Under the pieces are notes generated by a model. It saw only the letters and a list, made by a program, of their open reading frames with translations. It had not been told where the DNA came from and did no database searches. 64,000 nt of DNA from Streptomyces aureocirculatus (GTDB taxonomy: Bacteria > Actinomycetota > Actinomycetes > Streptomycetales > Streptomycetaceae): NCBI RefSeq assembly GCF_000720475.1, contig NZ_JOAP01000001.1, positions 372,001 through 436,000 on the forward strand, in the 5' to 3' direction. Of the stretch, positions 8,640 through 17,497 are shown piece by piece (the stretch's first letter is position 1; each line of letters opens with the position of its first letter). The translations under genes and the position numbers were made by a program.

Positions 8640-9239
8640 ATGGCCCGACCGCGGACTTTCGACGAGGAGCGGGCCCTGGACGCGGCGATGCGCGCCTTCT
8701 GGGCGAACGGTTACGAGGCCACCTCGACCCAGGACCTGTGCGAAGCCACCGGACTGGGCCGCAGCAGCATCTACAACACGTTCACCAGCAAGCACGACCT
8801 GTTCCGGCGCGCGCTCGCGCGCTACATCGACCTGATGAGCGTGCCGCAGGCGGAGATCCTGGAGGACGCCGGGCGCTCCGGCATGGAGCGGATCCGCGCC
8901 CTGTTCACCCGGATCGTCGACACCGAGTACGAGTACCGCGAGGACGACGGGACCAGCATCGGCTGCCTCACCGTCAACACCGTCGTGGAACTGGCGCGGC
9001 GCGACCCGGAGGCGGCCGCGCTGATCGAGCGCGACCTCGACATCCGGCTCGGCCTGCTGCGCGTGGCACTCGACGCGGGCCGCAGGGACGGCACGATCAC
9101 CAACAGGCGGGACGCCGACGCCCTGGCCCGGTTCGTCAACGCGACCATCGGCGGCATGCGCGTCTCGGCACAGGCGGGCGCGGACCGCGCCACCCTGGAG
9201 TCCATCGCCGACACCGCCCTGGACGCCCTCCGCCCCTGA
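8640..9239 (+). CDS. TetR/AcrR-family transcriptional regulator
   Basis: 199-residue TetR protein. HTH: DAAMRAFWANGYEATS, then DLCEATGLGRSSIYNTF. The C-terminal domain with GCLTVNTVVELARRDPEAA resembles the TetR_C_16/YcdC-like group that regulates MFS pumps and oxidoreductases. The ATG at 8640 lies just after a good -10 box and fits the start; upstream in-frame codons precede the promoter. It is divergent from the thioredoxin-reductase-like gene and followed 125 bases later by an MFS exporter, the two most likely targets. Confidence 0.87.
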   Translation: MARPRTFDEERALDAAMRAFWANGYEATSTQDLCEATGLGRSSIYNTFTSKHDLFRRALARYIDLMSVPQAEILEDAGRSGMERIRALFTRIVDTEYEYREDDGTSIGCLTVNTVVELARRDPEAAALIERDLDIRLGLLRVALDAGRRDGTITNRRDADALARFVNATIGGMRVSAQAGADRATLESIADTALDALRP

Positions 9240-9364
9240 CCCCGCCTCCCCCGCACCTCTCCCGGACGCACCCCGCGGCCACACACGCCCAAATTTTGTA
9301 CTGACCTGTCCAATACTTCGTGATCCGCTCACGCACCGCACTCCCCTCCCGAAGGAGCAGCCCC

Positions 9365-10564
9365 ATGCCCCGCGCCGTATACGTCCTGGCCCTAGGCATC
9401 TTCGCCATGGTGACCAGCGAGTTCGTCGTCGCCGGACTCATGCCGCAGATGGCCGCCGGGCTCGACGCCACGATCCCCGAGATCGGCTATCTGATCACCG
9501 CCTTCGCCGTGGCGATGGCCTTCGGCGGGCCGTTCCTGACGGTCGCCCTCCTGAAACTCCCGCAGAAGCGGGCGCTGATGGTGCTGTTCGGCATCTTCCT
9601 CGGGGGCAACGTCCTCGCCGCCCTCGCGCCCGACTACCGGACCATGCTCGTGGCCCGTGTCGTCACCGGCGTCGCCTCCCAGGCCTTCTTCGGCGTAGGC
9701 ATCTCCCTGGCCAGCCGCCTCACCCGCCCGGAGATACGCGGCCGTGCCGTCGCCGTGGCGCTCAACGGCCTCATGCTCGGCACCCTCCTCGGGCTGCCGC
9801 TCGCGACCGTCGTCGGTGAACACCTGGGCTGGCGCGCGGCGTTCTGGGCCATCACCGTCCTGACGGCGCTCGCCGCGGTGGCCACCTTCGTCGGCGTGCC
9901 GCGTATCGAGCGCTCCGCGGACGCGGGCTCGATCCGTGCGGAACTGAGCGCCTTCCGCAGCCCGCGCCTCTGGCTGACGCTCACCACGAGCACCTTCGTG
10001 ATCGGCGCGACGTTCTCGGCGTTCAGCTATCTCAACCCGATCCTCACCGAGGTCACCGGGTTCGCCACCGGCACGGTGCCGCTGCTGCTCGTCGCGTACG
10101 GCGCGGCCACGGTCATCGGCAACACCGTCGTGGGGCGCCTCGCCGACCGGCACACGCTCCCGGTCCTGGTCACCGGCCTTCTCCTGAACTTCGGGTTCCT
10201 GGTCGGCTTCGCACTGCTCGCCGACCTGCCCGTCGGCGCCGTGGCCATGATGCTCGGCATCGGCCTCGTCGGCGTCACCATGAACCCGGCGATGGTGACC
10301 CGGGTGCAGCGGGTCGGCAACACCCGACCGCTGGTCAACAGCGTCCACTCGTCGTTCATCACGGGCGGCATCATCATCGCCACGTCCGTCGGCGGTCCGG
10401 CCATCGACGCCTACGGGCTGCGGGCGCCGCTGTGGATAGGCGCCGGGCTCGCGGTGCTCGGACTGCTGAGCCTCGTACCGGAGTTGCGGCGGCGCACCGT
10501 CGCGGACGCCCCGGCTCCCATCGGTACCGGCTCCCCCGTACGGGAACCCGTCGAGGTCGGCTGA
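9365..10564 (+). CDS. MFS transporter, DHA1 drug-efflux type
   Basis: 399-residue transporter with about 12 TM helices. The N-terminal AMVTSEFVVAGLMPQMA motif is the hallmark of the AraJ/CmlR/Cmx-like DHA1 exporters. Conserved arginine-rich loop RLTRPEIRGRAVA after TM4 and the second-half GRLADRHTLP motif A are visible. GAAGGAG stands 9 bases before the ATG. Exports are probably hydrophobic drugs such as phenicols or related compounds; the substrate is inferred from subfamily only. It follows the TetR gene and may be regulated by it. Confidence 0.87.
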   Translation: MPRAVYVLALGIFAMVTSEFVVAGLMPQMAAGLDATIPEIGYLITAFAVAMAFGGPFLTVALLKLPQKRALMVLFGIFLGGNVLAALAPDYRTMLVARVVTGVASQAFFGVGISLASRLTRPEIRGRAVAVALNGLMLGTLLGLPLATVVGEHLGWRAAFWAITVLTALAAVATFVGVPRIERSADAGSIRAELSAFRSPRLWLTLTTSTFVIGATFSAFSYLNPILTEVTGFATGTVPLLLVAYGAATVIGNTVVGRLADRHTLPVLVTGLLLNFGFLVGFALLADLPVGAVAMMLGIGLVGVTMNPAMVTRVQRVGNTRPLVNSVHSSFITGGIIIATSVGGPAIDAYGLRAPLWIGAGLAVLGLLSLVPELRRRTVADAPAPIGTGSPVREPVEVG

Positions 10565-10597
10565 GCCCCTTCCGCCGAAGCGGCTGAACCCCTTCGG

Positions 10598-11830
10598 CTA
10601 TCCCAGCGCCCCCAGGGGGTCGTCGAGCACCGGCTGCCACGCCAGCTCGGCGGCCCCCACCAGGCTGTTGTGGTCGAGGGTGCAGGCGAGGATGGGGACG
10701 CCGCCGCTGCGGCCCCACAGGCTGCGGTCGGCGACGACGGCGCGCAGCCGCTCCGGGTCGGCCTCCAGGAGCGCGCGGTGCAGCCCGCCGAGGATGATCC
10801 GGTCGGGGTTGAGGATGTTCACCAGGCCCGCGAGACCGAGGCCCAGGCGGTCGATCAGCTCCTCAGCGGCCGTGCGCACCACCGGCTCCGCATAGTGCTC
10901 GGCCAGCAGCCTGCGGGCCTGCTGGAGCAGGCCCTCGGGCCCCGGCTCGACACCCATGGCGGTGAGGAAGGCGAGCGGGTCCGTCTCCACGTCCAGGCAG
11001 CCACGGCTGCCGCAGTAGCAGGGGCGGCCCTCCGGACGCACGGTGAGGTGACCGACTTCGAGGGCGAGCCCCGAACTGCCCGTGTGCAGCTTGCCGTCGA
11101 GGACGAGGGCACCGCCGACCCCGCGGTGCCCGGTCGCCACGCACAGCAGGTCCCGTGCCCCGCGGCCCGCGCCGTGCCGGTGCTCGGCGAGCGCCGCGAG
11201 GTTCACGTCGTTGCCCGTGAACGTGGGGCCCTCGATGCCCGCGTCCCGTACGCAGTCGGCGAAGATCTCCCGGACCTGCGCGCCCGCGGGCCAGGCAAGG
11301 TGCAGCGGATTGAGGGCGGTGCCCTCGGGCTCGGCGACGGCCGAAGGCACCGCGAGCCCGGCCCCCACACAGCGTCTTCCCGTCTCCCGCAGGAGCTGCG
11401 CGCCCGCCTCGATGACCGAGCCGAGCACCTGCGCCGGGTCGGCGTCGATGGTCTCGCAGCCGGGCGCGGTGGCGACGATGTGACCGCCGAGCCCGACGAG
11501 TGCCGCCCGGAAACCGTCGGCGTGCACCTGCGCCGCCAGGGCCACGGGGCCCGCCTCGGCGACCGCGAGCCGGTGCGAGGGCCGGCCCTGCGAACCGGCG
11601 GCAGCGCTCGGCTTGGCGTCGATGCGGATCAGGCCGAGCGCCTCGAGCTCCGCCGCGACGGCACCGGCCGTGGCACGGGTGACGCCGAGTTCGGCGGTGA
11701 GGACGGCTCGGGTGGGGGCGCGCCCGGTGTGGACGAGTTCGAGGGCGGGGCCGAGCGCGGTGCGCCCGCGTTCGAGTCGCGTACGCGTCGACAGATGTGC
11801 CTCACCCCGGGTGGCAGCCTTCCCGTTCAT
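10598..11830 (-). CDS. ROK-family transcriptional regulator
   Basis: 410-residue ROK repressor. An N-terminal winged HTH (about residues 25-85, RAVLTAELGVTRATAGAVAAEL) precedes a sugar-kinase-like ROK domain. The ROK zinc motif appears as CYCGSRGCLDVE, and ATGHRGVGGALVLDGKL is the ATP-binding-like loop. Family members repress sugar uptake or metabolism genes. It is divergent from the MFS gene starting at 12055, with about 220 bases between, and probably regulates it. The ATG at 11830 is the first plausible start before the HTH. Confidence 0.87.
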   Translation of the reverse strand: MNGKAATRGEAHLSTRTRLERGRTALGPALELVHTGRAPTRAVLTAELGVTRATAGAVAAELEALGLIRIDAKPSAAAGSQGRPSHRLAVAEAGPVALAAQVHADGFRAALVGLGGHIVATAPGCETIDADPAQVLGSVIEAGAQLLRETGRRCVGAGLAVPSAVAEPEGTALNPLHLAWPAGAQVREIFADCVRDAGIEGPTFTGNDVNLAALAEHRHGAGRGARDLLCVATGHRGVGGALVLDGKLHTGSSGLALEVGHLTVRPEGRPCYCGSRGCLDVETDPLAFLTAMGVEPGPEGLLQQARRLLAEHYAEPVVRTAAEELIDRLGLGLAGLVNILNPDRIILGGLHRALLEADPERLRAVVADRSLWGRSGGVPILACTLDHNSLVGAAELAWQPVLDDPLGALG

Positions 11831-12019
11831 GAGGGCGAGTCTCCCATGATCCGTACGCCGCCTCGCCGTTCAGCCGTCATCCCGGCTTCCCCGTATCGAC
11901 GCCCGCGGGCGCTCGGCGCGCCCGGTGCACCTCGCACGCCCCGCGCACTTTGCGCGTTCCTCGCACCCCGCCCACCCCGCACACCCCGTCCACCCCGCGT
12001 GCTCCGCGAGCAATCCGTC

Positions 12020-12048
12020 TTGTCCACGACCCGGTTCCCCTCTACGCT
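12020..12048 (+). promoter_or_regulatory. Leaderless-type promoter of the MFS gene at 12055
   Basis: TTGTCC (12020-12025), 17-base spacer, TACGCT (12043-12048). The GTG start lies 6 bases beyond the -10 box and has no Shine-Dalgarno sequence, so a leaderless transcript is expected. Confidence 0.6.
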
Positions 12049-12054
12049 GACTTT

Positions 12055-13386
12055 GTGCCGCTACTAAACAAAACCACGTCCGGGGCGCGTGGAGCCACTT
12101 CCCCCGCATTGACCCGGCTCCGTGCCGCCCTCACCCTCTTCTTCGCCCTCGACGGCTTCATCTTCGCCGGGTGGGTGGTGCGGATCCCGGCCATCAAGGA
12201 GCAGACCGGGGCGTCGGCGAGCACGCTCGGGCTCGCCCTGCTCGGCGTCTCGGCCGGTGCCGTGATCACGATGACGCTGACCGGGCGGCTGTGCTCCCGC
12301 TTCGGGAGCCGGCAGGTGACGGTGGTCTGCGGCGTTCTGATGCCCCTGAGCGTGGCGCTGCCGCCCCTGACGCACTCGGCGCCGGCGCTCGGCCTGGTGC
12401 TGCTGTTCTTCGGTGCCGCGTACGGCGGGATCAATGTGGCGATGAACAGCGCCGCCGTCGATCTGGTGCGCGCGCTGCGGCGCCCCGTGATGCCCAGTTT
12501 CCACGCCGCGTTCAGCCTCGGCGGCATGCTCGGCGCCGGTCTCGGCGGCCTGGTCGCGGGGCATCTGTCCCCGACCCGGCACCTGCTCGCGCTCACCGTG
12601 ATCGGCCTGCTGCTCACGGCGGCCACGGCTCCCACACTGCTGCGGTACGAGGTGCCGCCGGTGCCGGGCGCCCACGACGCGGCAGGCTCCGGCGACTCTG
12701 GGGCCTCCGGTGGCTCCGGTGGCTCCGGTGGCTCCGGTGGCTCCGCCGAGTCGGCCCGGCACGACGCACCCGGCCGCGCCGCGCGCCGTACCCGGGGGCT
12801 CGTCCTGGTCTTCGGCCTGATCGCGCTGTGCACGGCGTACGGCGAGGGGGCGCTCGCCGACTGGGGCGCGCTGCACCTGGAACAGGACCTGGACGCCCAT
12901 CCCGGGATCGCGGCCGCCGGCTACTCGTGCTTCGCGTTCGCCATGACGATCGGACGCCTCTCCGGCACGACGCTCCTCGAACGTCTCGGCCGTACCCGCA
13001 CCGTCGTCGGCGGCGGGCTGCTCGCGACGGCTGGGATGCTCCTGGGCGCGCTGGCCCCTTCGGTCGGCGTGGCGCTCGCCGGTTTCGCCGTCACGGGCCT
13101 CGGGCTCGCGAACATCTTCCCCGTGGCGGTCGAGCGGGCCGGGGCGCTCGCGGGCCCCAGCGGCGTGGCCACCGCCTCCACCCTCGGCTACGGCGGCATG
13201 CTGCTCGGGCCGCCCGCGATCGGGTTCATGGCGGACTGGTTCTCGCTGCCGGTGGCGCTGACGAGCGTGGCCGTGCTCGCCGCGGTGGCGGCGTGCATCG
13301 GCGCGGCGACGGGTCGTACTCCGACGCCGGGCGACCGGACCGCCGAGCCGAGCGCCCGGCGGCCGGAGCGCACGCCCGTACGCTGA
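12055..13386 (+). CDS. MFS transporter
   Basis: 443-residue transporter with about 12 TM segments: first helix FALDGFIFAGWVVRIPAIKE and motif-A-like GRLCSRFGSRQVT. The central cytoplasmic loop is lengthened by a GGS repeat (four units, DNA at about 12707-12750), a flexible linker in an unusual place. The profile resembles the YbjJ/FucP-like sugar or small-molecule transporters that pair with ROK regulators, which fits the divergent ROK gene. The GTG at 12055 was chosen for its fit with the -10 box at 12043. The codons CTA CTA right after the start are rare in Streptomyces. Confidence 0.8.
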   Translation: MPLLNKTTSGARGATSPALTRLRAALTLFFALDGFIFAGWVVRIPAIKEQTGASASTLGLALLGVSAGAVITMTLTGRLCSRFGSRQVTVVCGVLMPLSVALPPLTHSAPALGLVLLFFGAAYGGINVAMNSAAVDLVRALRRPVMPSFHAAFSLGGMLGAGLGGLVAGHLSPTRHLLALTVIGLLLTAATAPTLLRYEVPPVPGAHDAAGSGDSGASGGSGGSGGSGGSAESARHDAPGRAARRTRGLVLVFGLIALCTAYGEGALADWGALHLEQDLDAHPGIAAAGYSCFAFAMTIGRLSGTTLLERLGRTRTVVGGGLLATAGMLLGALAPSVGVALAGFAVTGLGLANIFPVAVERAGALAGPSGVATASTLGYGGMLLGPPAIGFMADWFSLPVALTSVAVLAAVAACIGAATGRTPTPGDRTAEPSARRPERTPVR

Positions 13387-13431
13387 ACCGCGGACGCCGC
13401 CCGCACACTGAACTGCGGACGCCGCCCGTAC
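13383..13431. repeat. 25-bp direct repeat after the MFS stop
   Basis: CTGAACcGCGGACGCCGCCC starts at 13383 and recurs with one or two changes at 13408, a 25-base period. It begins in the last codons of the MFS gene and has no recognised function. Confidence 0.7.
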
Positions 13432-13525
13432 GCGGCGTCGCGCAGGTCCGTGCGGGCGCCCGCGGGTCCCCGTACGCGGGAAATCTCCCGCGCCCCGCGA
13501 CCGTACGGTGTTGCACAATCCCCCC

Positions 13526-14254
13526 ATGAAGACTGCCGAGCACATCGAAGTCCTTGACCGCGAGGGGACGTTGCTGGCGAGCGCCGCGCAGGACGCGGGG
13601 CTCGACGCGGCCGTCCCCACCTGTCCCGACTGGCGCGTTCGCGATCTGCTGCGGCACACCGGCGCGGTGCACCGCTGGGCGGCGGGGTTCGTCACGGGCG
13701 GCCACACCGCGCCCCGTCCCATCCGGGAGGCGCCGGACCTGGACGGCACCGCGCTCCTCGACTGGTTCCGCGAGGGGCACGCCGGTGTGGTCGCCGCCCT
13801 GCGCGAGGCACCGGACGACCTGGAGTGCTGGTCGTTCCTGCCCGCTCCGTCACCGCTCGCCTTCTGGGCACGCCGTCAGGCCAACGAGACGGCGGTCCAC
13901 CGCTACGACGCCGAGTCCGCGCGCGGCGGGGCCCGCACGCCGGTGGGTACGGAGTTCGCGGCGGACGGGATCGACGAACTGCTGCGCGGGTTCCACGGGC
14001 GCGCCAAGAGCCGCATGCGGACGGATACGCCGCGGGTGCTGCGGGTACGGACCACGGACGCGGGGGCCGTCTGGACGGTGCGTCTCTCCGCGGACATTCC
14101 CGTCACCGAGTCCGGCGGGACCGCGCCCGCCGACTGCGAGATCGCGGGACCGGCCGGGCAGCTCTATCTGGCCCTGTGGAACAGGGAGCCGTTCACACAG
14201 GTCACGGGGGACGCGGAGCTGGCCAAGCGGTGGCGTGAGCGGGCGGGGGTCTGA
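13526..14254 (+). CDS. Maleylpyruvate isomerase family mycothiol-dependent enzyme
   Basis: 242-residue protein of the mycothiol-dependent maleylpyruvate isomerase/DinB-like superfamily. The N-terminal CPDWRVRDLLRHTGAVHRWA carries the first metal-site histidine helix, and ARRQANETAVHRYDAE carries the second conserved helix with Glu and His ligands. Paralogues are very numerous in actinomycetes and most have no known substrate. ATG 13526 is the first start before the conserved domain; CACAAT six bases upstream could be a -10 box for a leaderless transcript. It stands alone between an MFS gene and a MarR gene. Confidence 0.8.
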   Translation: MKTAEHIEVLDREGTLLASAAQDAGLDAAVPTCPDWRVRDLLRHTGAVHRWAAGFVTGGHTAPRPIREAPDLDGTALLDWFREGHAGVVAALREAPDDLECWSFLPAPSPLAFWARRQANETAVHRYDAESARGGARTPVGTEFAADGIDELLRGFHGRAKSRMRTDTPRVLRVRTTDAGAVWTVRLSADIPVTESGGTAPADCEIAGPAGQLYLALWNREPFTQVTGDAELAKRWRERAGV

Positions 14255-14314
14255 GCCGTCGGTAGCCGAGGACGGGGCAGGTGCCCTCGCGCCCTGCCCC
14301 GTGGGCCCCGCCGC

Positions 14315-14764
14315 CTAGGCCTCGGTCACCGCCGCCTGGACCTGGGCCACCGCGCCCGGCAGCATCCGCGCGAGGACGGCCCGCTGCACGGGCCGCACCT
14401 CGGCGTGCACCTTGCTGCCCTTGTCGGTGAGGCAGACCCGCACGCCGCGGCGGTCCTCGTTGCACATCCCGCGCTCGACCAGGCCGTCCTTCTCCAGACG
14501 GCCGATGAGGCGGGACAGCGCGCTCTGGCTCAAGTGCACCTGGCAGGCGATGTCCTGGACGCGGAAGGCGTCGGTGCCGTCCTCGGCGAGTCCCGTGGCG
14601 AGCACGTCGAGGACCTCGAAGTCGCTCGCGCCCAGACCGTGCGGATGCAGCTCACGGTCCAGCTCGCACTGGGTGCTCGCGTGCACCGCGAGGATGTCCC
14701 GCCACTGGTTCACGAGCGCCTGCTCGGCGTCAGTCTCCGCCGGCCCGGCCTTGGTCACCGCCAT
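14315..14764 (-). CDS. MarR-family transcriptional regulator
   Basis: 149-residue MarR repressor with helices ASDFEVLDVLA, CQVHLSQSALSRLIGRLE and wing NEDRRGVRVCLTDKG. Start MAVTKAG at 14764 is preferred; an open extension to 14824 would run into the operator region. It is divergent from a DHA2 efflux gene starting at 14851, the standard arrangement for an autoregulated efflux pair, with an AT-rich palindrome between them. Confidence 0.87.
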   Translation of the reverse strand: MAVTKAGPAETDAEQALVNQWRDILAVHASTQCELDRELHPHGLGASDFEVLDVLATGLAEDGTDAFRVQDIACQVHLSQSALSRLIGRLEKDGLVERGMCNEDRRGVRVCLTDKGSKVHAEVRPVQRAVLARMLPGAVAQVQAAVTEA

Positions 14765-14807
14765 GTACGCACGGTAGCAAAGTTCACCGTTTATTGCACA
14801 TGAATTA

Positions 14808-14821
14808 AATGCACTTGCATT
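14808..14821. promoter_or_regulatory. MarR-type operator AATGCA-ct-TGCATT
   Basis: A perfect 14-base palindrome inside a run of ATGCA/TGCAT half-sites (about 14794-14827) in an otherwise GC-rich region, midway between the divergent MarR and DHA2 genes. Overlapping half-sites suggest cooperative binding. Confidence 0.65.
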
Positions 14822-14850
14822 CAATGCACGCGCATGGAACTCTGCTCCGC

Positions 14851-16383
14851 ATGACTTCTCCGCTCCCTCCTGCCTCCACGTCCCCGGAGCGCTGGACCCC
14901 GCGCCTGTGGGGGACGCTGCTCGTGCTGTGCGCAGCGATGTTCCTGGACGCGCTCGACGTGTCGATGGTCGGTGTGGCCCTGCCCTCCATCGGCTCCGAG
15001 CTCGACCTGTCCACCTCGTCCCTGCAATGGGTCGTCAGCGGCTACATCCTGGGTTACGGCGGTCTGCTGCTGCTCGGCGGCAGGGCGGCCGACCTGCTCG
15101 GGCGCCGCGAGGTGTTCCTGATCGCCCTCGGCGTCTTCGCCCTGACCTCGCTGTTCGGCGGGCTCGTCGACTCCGGTCCGCTGCTGATCGCCAGCCGTTT
15201 CGTGAAGGGCCTCAGCGCCGCCTTCACCGCGCCCGCGGGCCTGTCCATCATCACGACCACGTTCGCCGAGGGCCCGGTCCGCAACCGCGCCCTGTCCATC
15301 TACACCACGTGCGCCGCCGCCGGGTTCTCCCTCGGTCTCGTCCTGTCCGGCGTACTGACCGAGGTGAGCTGGCGCCTCACCATGCTGCTGCCCGCGCCGA
15401 TCGCCGTGCTCGCCCTGCTCGCCGGGCTCAAGCTCATTCCGCGTTCCCCGCGCGAGGAGAAGCGCGGCGGCTACGACGTGCCGGGCGCCGTCACCGGCAC
15501 GGCCTCGATGCTGCTGCTCGTCTTCACCGTCGTACAGGCCCCCGAGGTCGGCTGGGCCTCCGCCCGCACGCTGCTGTCCTTCCTCGCGGTGGCCGTGCTG
15601 CTCACCGTGTTCGTCCGCATCGAACTGCGCACCGCGAGTCCGCTGATCCGCCTCGGTGTGCTGCGCTCGGGACCGCAGGTCCGGGCCCAGCTCGGCGCGG
15701 TGACGTTCTTCGGCGGCTATGTGTCGTTCCAGTTCATCGCCACGCAGTACCTCCAGTCGCTGCTGGGCTGGTCGGCCCTGGAGACGGCCCTCGCCTTCCT
15801 GCCCGCCGGTGTGATCGTGGCCCTGTCCGCCACCAAGATCGCCGGTGTCATCGACCGGTTCGGCACCACCCGTGTGATCGTGACGGGCTTCACGCTGCTC
15901 GTGGCGTCGTACGCGCTGTTCCTGCGCATCGACCTCTCGCCCTCGTACGCCGCCGTCATCCTGCCGTCGATGATCCTGCTCGGCCTCGCCTGCGCCCTGG
16001 TGTTCCCCTCGCTCAACATCCAGGCCACCAACGGCGTGGAAGATCACGAGCAGGGCATGGTCTCCGGCCTGCTCAACACCTCCATCCAGGTGGGCGGCGC
16101 GGTGATCCTCGCGATCACCACGGCGGTCATCACGGCGTCCGACCACGGCTCCGCCGAGGGCACCGCGTCCCCGCAGGCCGTCCTCGACAGCTACCGTCCC
16201 GGTCTGGTCCTGGTCACCGCGTTCGCGCTCGCGGGTCTGCTCATCAACCTCACCGGGCTGCGGGCACGGCGCAGGCAGCAGCCCGTCGCCGTGGGCAGGT
16301 CGACGGTCGTGGCCAAGTCGCCGCTCGCCGCCGACGCGCCGCGCGCCGCCCGCGAGGACGAGCGGGTGACCGTGGGCGACTGA
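14851..16383 (+). CDS. MFS transporter, DHA2 (14-TM) efflux type
   Basis: 510-residue exporter with about 14 TM helices. TM1 ends in FLDALDVSMVGVALPSIG (DHA2 motif D1), motif A is GGRAADLLGRREVF, and the motif C region after TM4 is AAGFSLGLVLSGVLTE. EmrB/QacA-like pumps use proton motive force to expel amphipathic drugs. The ATG at 14851 is chosen because the operator lies at 14808-14821; upstream ATGs at 14809 and 14824 lie inside the operator region. A strong terminator follows at 16406. Confidence 0.87.
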   Translation: MTSPLPPASTSPERWTPRLWGTLLVLCAAMFLDALDVSMVGVALPSIGSELDLSTSSLQWVVSGYILGYGGLLLLGGRAADLLGRREVFLIALGVFALTSLFGGLVDSGPLLIASRFVKGLSAAFTAPAGLSIITTTFAEGPVRNRALSIYTTCAAAGFSLGLVLSGVLTEVSWRLTMLLPAPIAVLALLAGLKLIPRSPREEKRGGYDVPGAVTGTASMLLLVFTVVQAPEVGWASARTLLSFLAVAVLLTVFVRIELRTASPLIRLGVLRSGPQVRAQLGAVTFFGGYVSFQFIATQYLQSLLGWSALETALAFLPAGVIVALSATKIAGVIDRFGTTRVIVTGFTLLVASYALFLRIDLSPSYAAVILPSMILLGLACALVFPSLNIQATNGVEDHEQGMVSGLLNTSIQVGGAVILAITTAVITASDHGSAEGTASPQAVLDSYRPGLVLVTAFALAGLLINLTGLRARRRQQPVAVGRSTVVAKSPLAADAPRAAREDERVTVGD

Positions 16384-16405
16384 CCGACCTTGTTTCCGAG
16401 TGCCG

Positions 16406-16438
16406 GACGCCCGGCGGGTTCCTTGCCCGCCGGGCGTC
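16406..16438 (+). terminator. Rho-independent-type hairpin after DHA2 gene
   Basis: Perfect 13-bp stem GACGCCCGGCGGG / CCCGCCGGGCGTC with a 7-base loop, followed by tcctgctgtttc. Confidence 0.75.
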
Positions 16439-16484
16439 CTGCTGTTTCACTCGCTGTACGGGAACGACCTCCGGGGGGGAAACC

Positions 16485-16871
16485 ATGGCGCGGGGTACGG
16501 GACGCGCACGTCGCAGCCAGGCCGAGCGGGACGCCGTCACGATCGAGATCGGGTACGCGCTCGTGAGCGCGACGGTGGTGGCGCTCGCCGTGATCGGCGT
16601 GGTCGTGGCAGGCCCCGCGCTGGCGTTCGGCCTGTCGGACGCGGCGGAGCGCATCCTCCTCGGCGTGGGCGTCACCCTGGCCGTGACGGCGTTCGTCGTA
16701 CGGCTCGTGACGGTGCTGTGGCGGTTCACGACGCGTGAGCGCGCGCGGCGGGCGGCGCTCGACGGCGGCGCGCCGTACGGGGGCATGGACATCACCACGT
16801 ACCTGGAGAACCGCGGGGACGGCGGACCGGGTCAGCCGAGCCAGCCGGGCCGGACGAGGCCCGACTCGTAG
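16485..16871 (+). CDS. Small two-TM membrane protein, DUF6332-like
   Basis: 128 residues: a basic N-terminus (RRSQAERDAVTIEIGYA), two TM helices (about 23-48 and 57-78), then a Gly-rich hydrophilic tail. The RSQAERDAxTxEIGYA start matches what I recall as DUF6332, a streptomycete family of unknown function. GGGGGGA lies a few bases before the ATG. Its 3' end overlaps the 3' end of the convergent response-regulator gene by 40 bases, so the last 13 codons are shared on opposite strands. Confidence 0.65.
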   Translation: MARGTGRARRSQAERDAVTIEIGYALVSATVVALAVIGVVVAGPALAFGLSDAAERILLGVGVTLAVTAFVVRLVTVLWRFTTRERARRAALDGGAPYGGMDITTYLENRGDGGPGQPSQPGRTRPDS

Positions 16872-17497
16872 GCGAGCACGACCAACTGGGCCCGGTCCCT
16901 GGCGTTCAGCTTCACCATGGTGCGGCTCACATGGGTCTTCGCGGTGAGCGGGCTGACGACGAGGCGGCGGGCGATCTCCTCGTTGGAGAGGCCGATGCCT
17001 ACGAGCGCCATCACCTCCCGCTCGCGTTCGGTGAGCTCGCTCAGCGTCCCGGCGGCCGTGGGCTCCTTGGAGCGCGCGGCGAACTCCCCGATGAGACGGC
17101 GCGTCACCCCCGGCGACAGCAGCGCGTCCCCGGCGACCACCGCCCGTACCGCGCGCAGCAGCTCCTCGGGTTCGGTGTCCTTCACCAGGAAGCCCGAGGC
17201 GCCGGAGCGGATGGCCTCGAAGACGTACTCGTCGAGCTCGAAGGTGGTGAGCATGACCACCTTCACCCCGTCGAGGTCCGCCTCGCCGGTGATGCGGCGG
17301 GTGGCCGCCAGGCCGTCGAGCACCGGCATGCGGATGTCCATCAGGACGACGTCGGGGCGCAGTTGGCGCACCAGGCGCACGGCCTCCTCGCCGTCCGGCG
17401 CCTCGCCCGCGACCTCGATGTCGGCCTGCGCGTCGAGCAGCGCCTTGAACCCGGCGCGGACCAACGACTGGTCGTCGGCGAGCAGTACGCGGATCAC
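16832..17497 (-). CDS. NarL/FixJ-type response regulator
   Basis: 221-residue regulator. The receiver domain has the acidic pair in LLADDQSLVRAG, phospho-acceptor Asp in DVVLMDIRMPVLDG and the Lys of LVKDTEPEEL. A LuxR-type HTH (LTEREREVMALVGIGLSNEE) follows near residues 150-215. GTG 17497 overlaps the kinase stop by GTGA, so kinase and regulator are co-translated. Targets are unknown; the kinase gene immediately upstream is its partner. Confidence 0.9.
   Translation of the reverse strand: MIRVLLADDQSLVRAGFKALLDAQADIEVAGEAPDGEEAVRLVRQLRPDVVLMDIRMPVLDGLAATRRITGEADLDGVKVVMLTTFELDEYVFEAIRSGASGFLVKDTEPEELLRAVRAVVAGDALLSPGVTRRLIGEFAARSKEPTAAGTLSELTEREREVMALVGIGLSNEEIARRLVVSPLTAKTHVSRTMVKLNARDRAQLVVLAYESGLVRPGWLG

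Noticed and set aside
14821..16146. A 441-codon minus-strand frame opposite the DHA2 exporter
   Set aside because: Gln/Gly/Asp-rich shadow with no start signal; the plus strand shows 14 TM helices.
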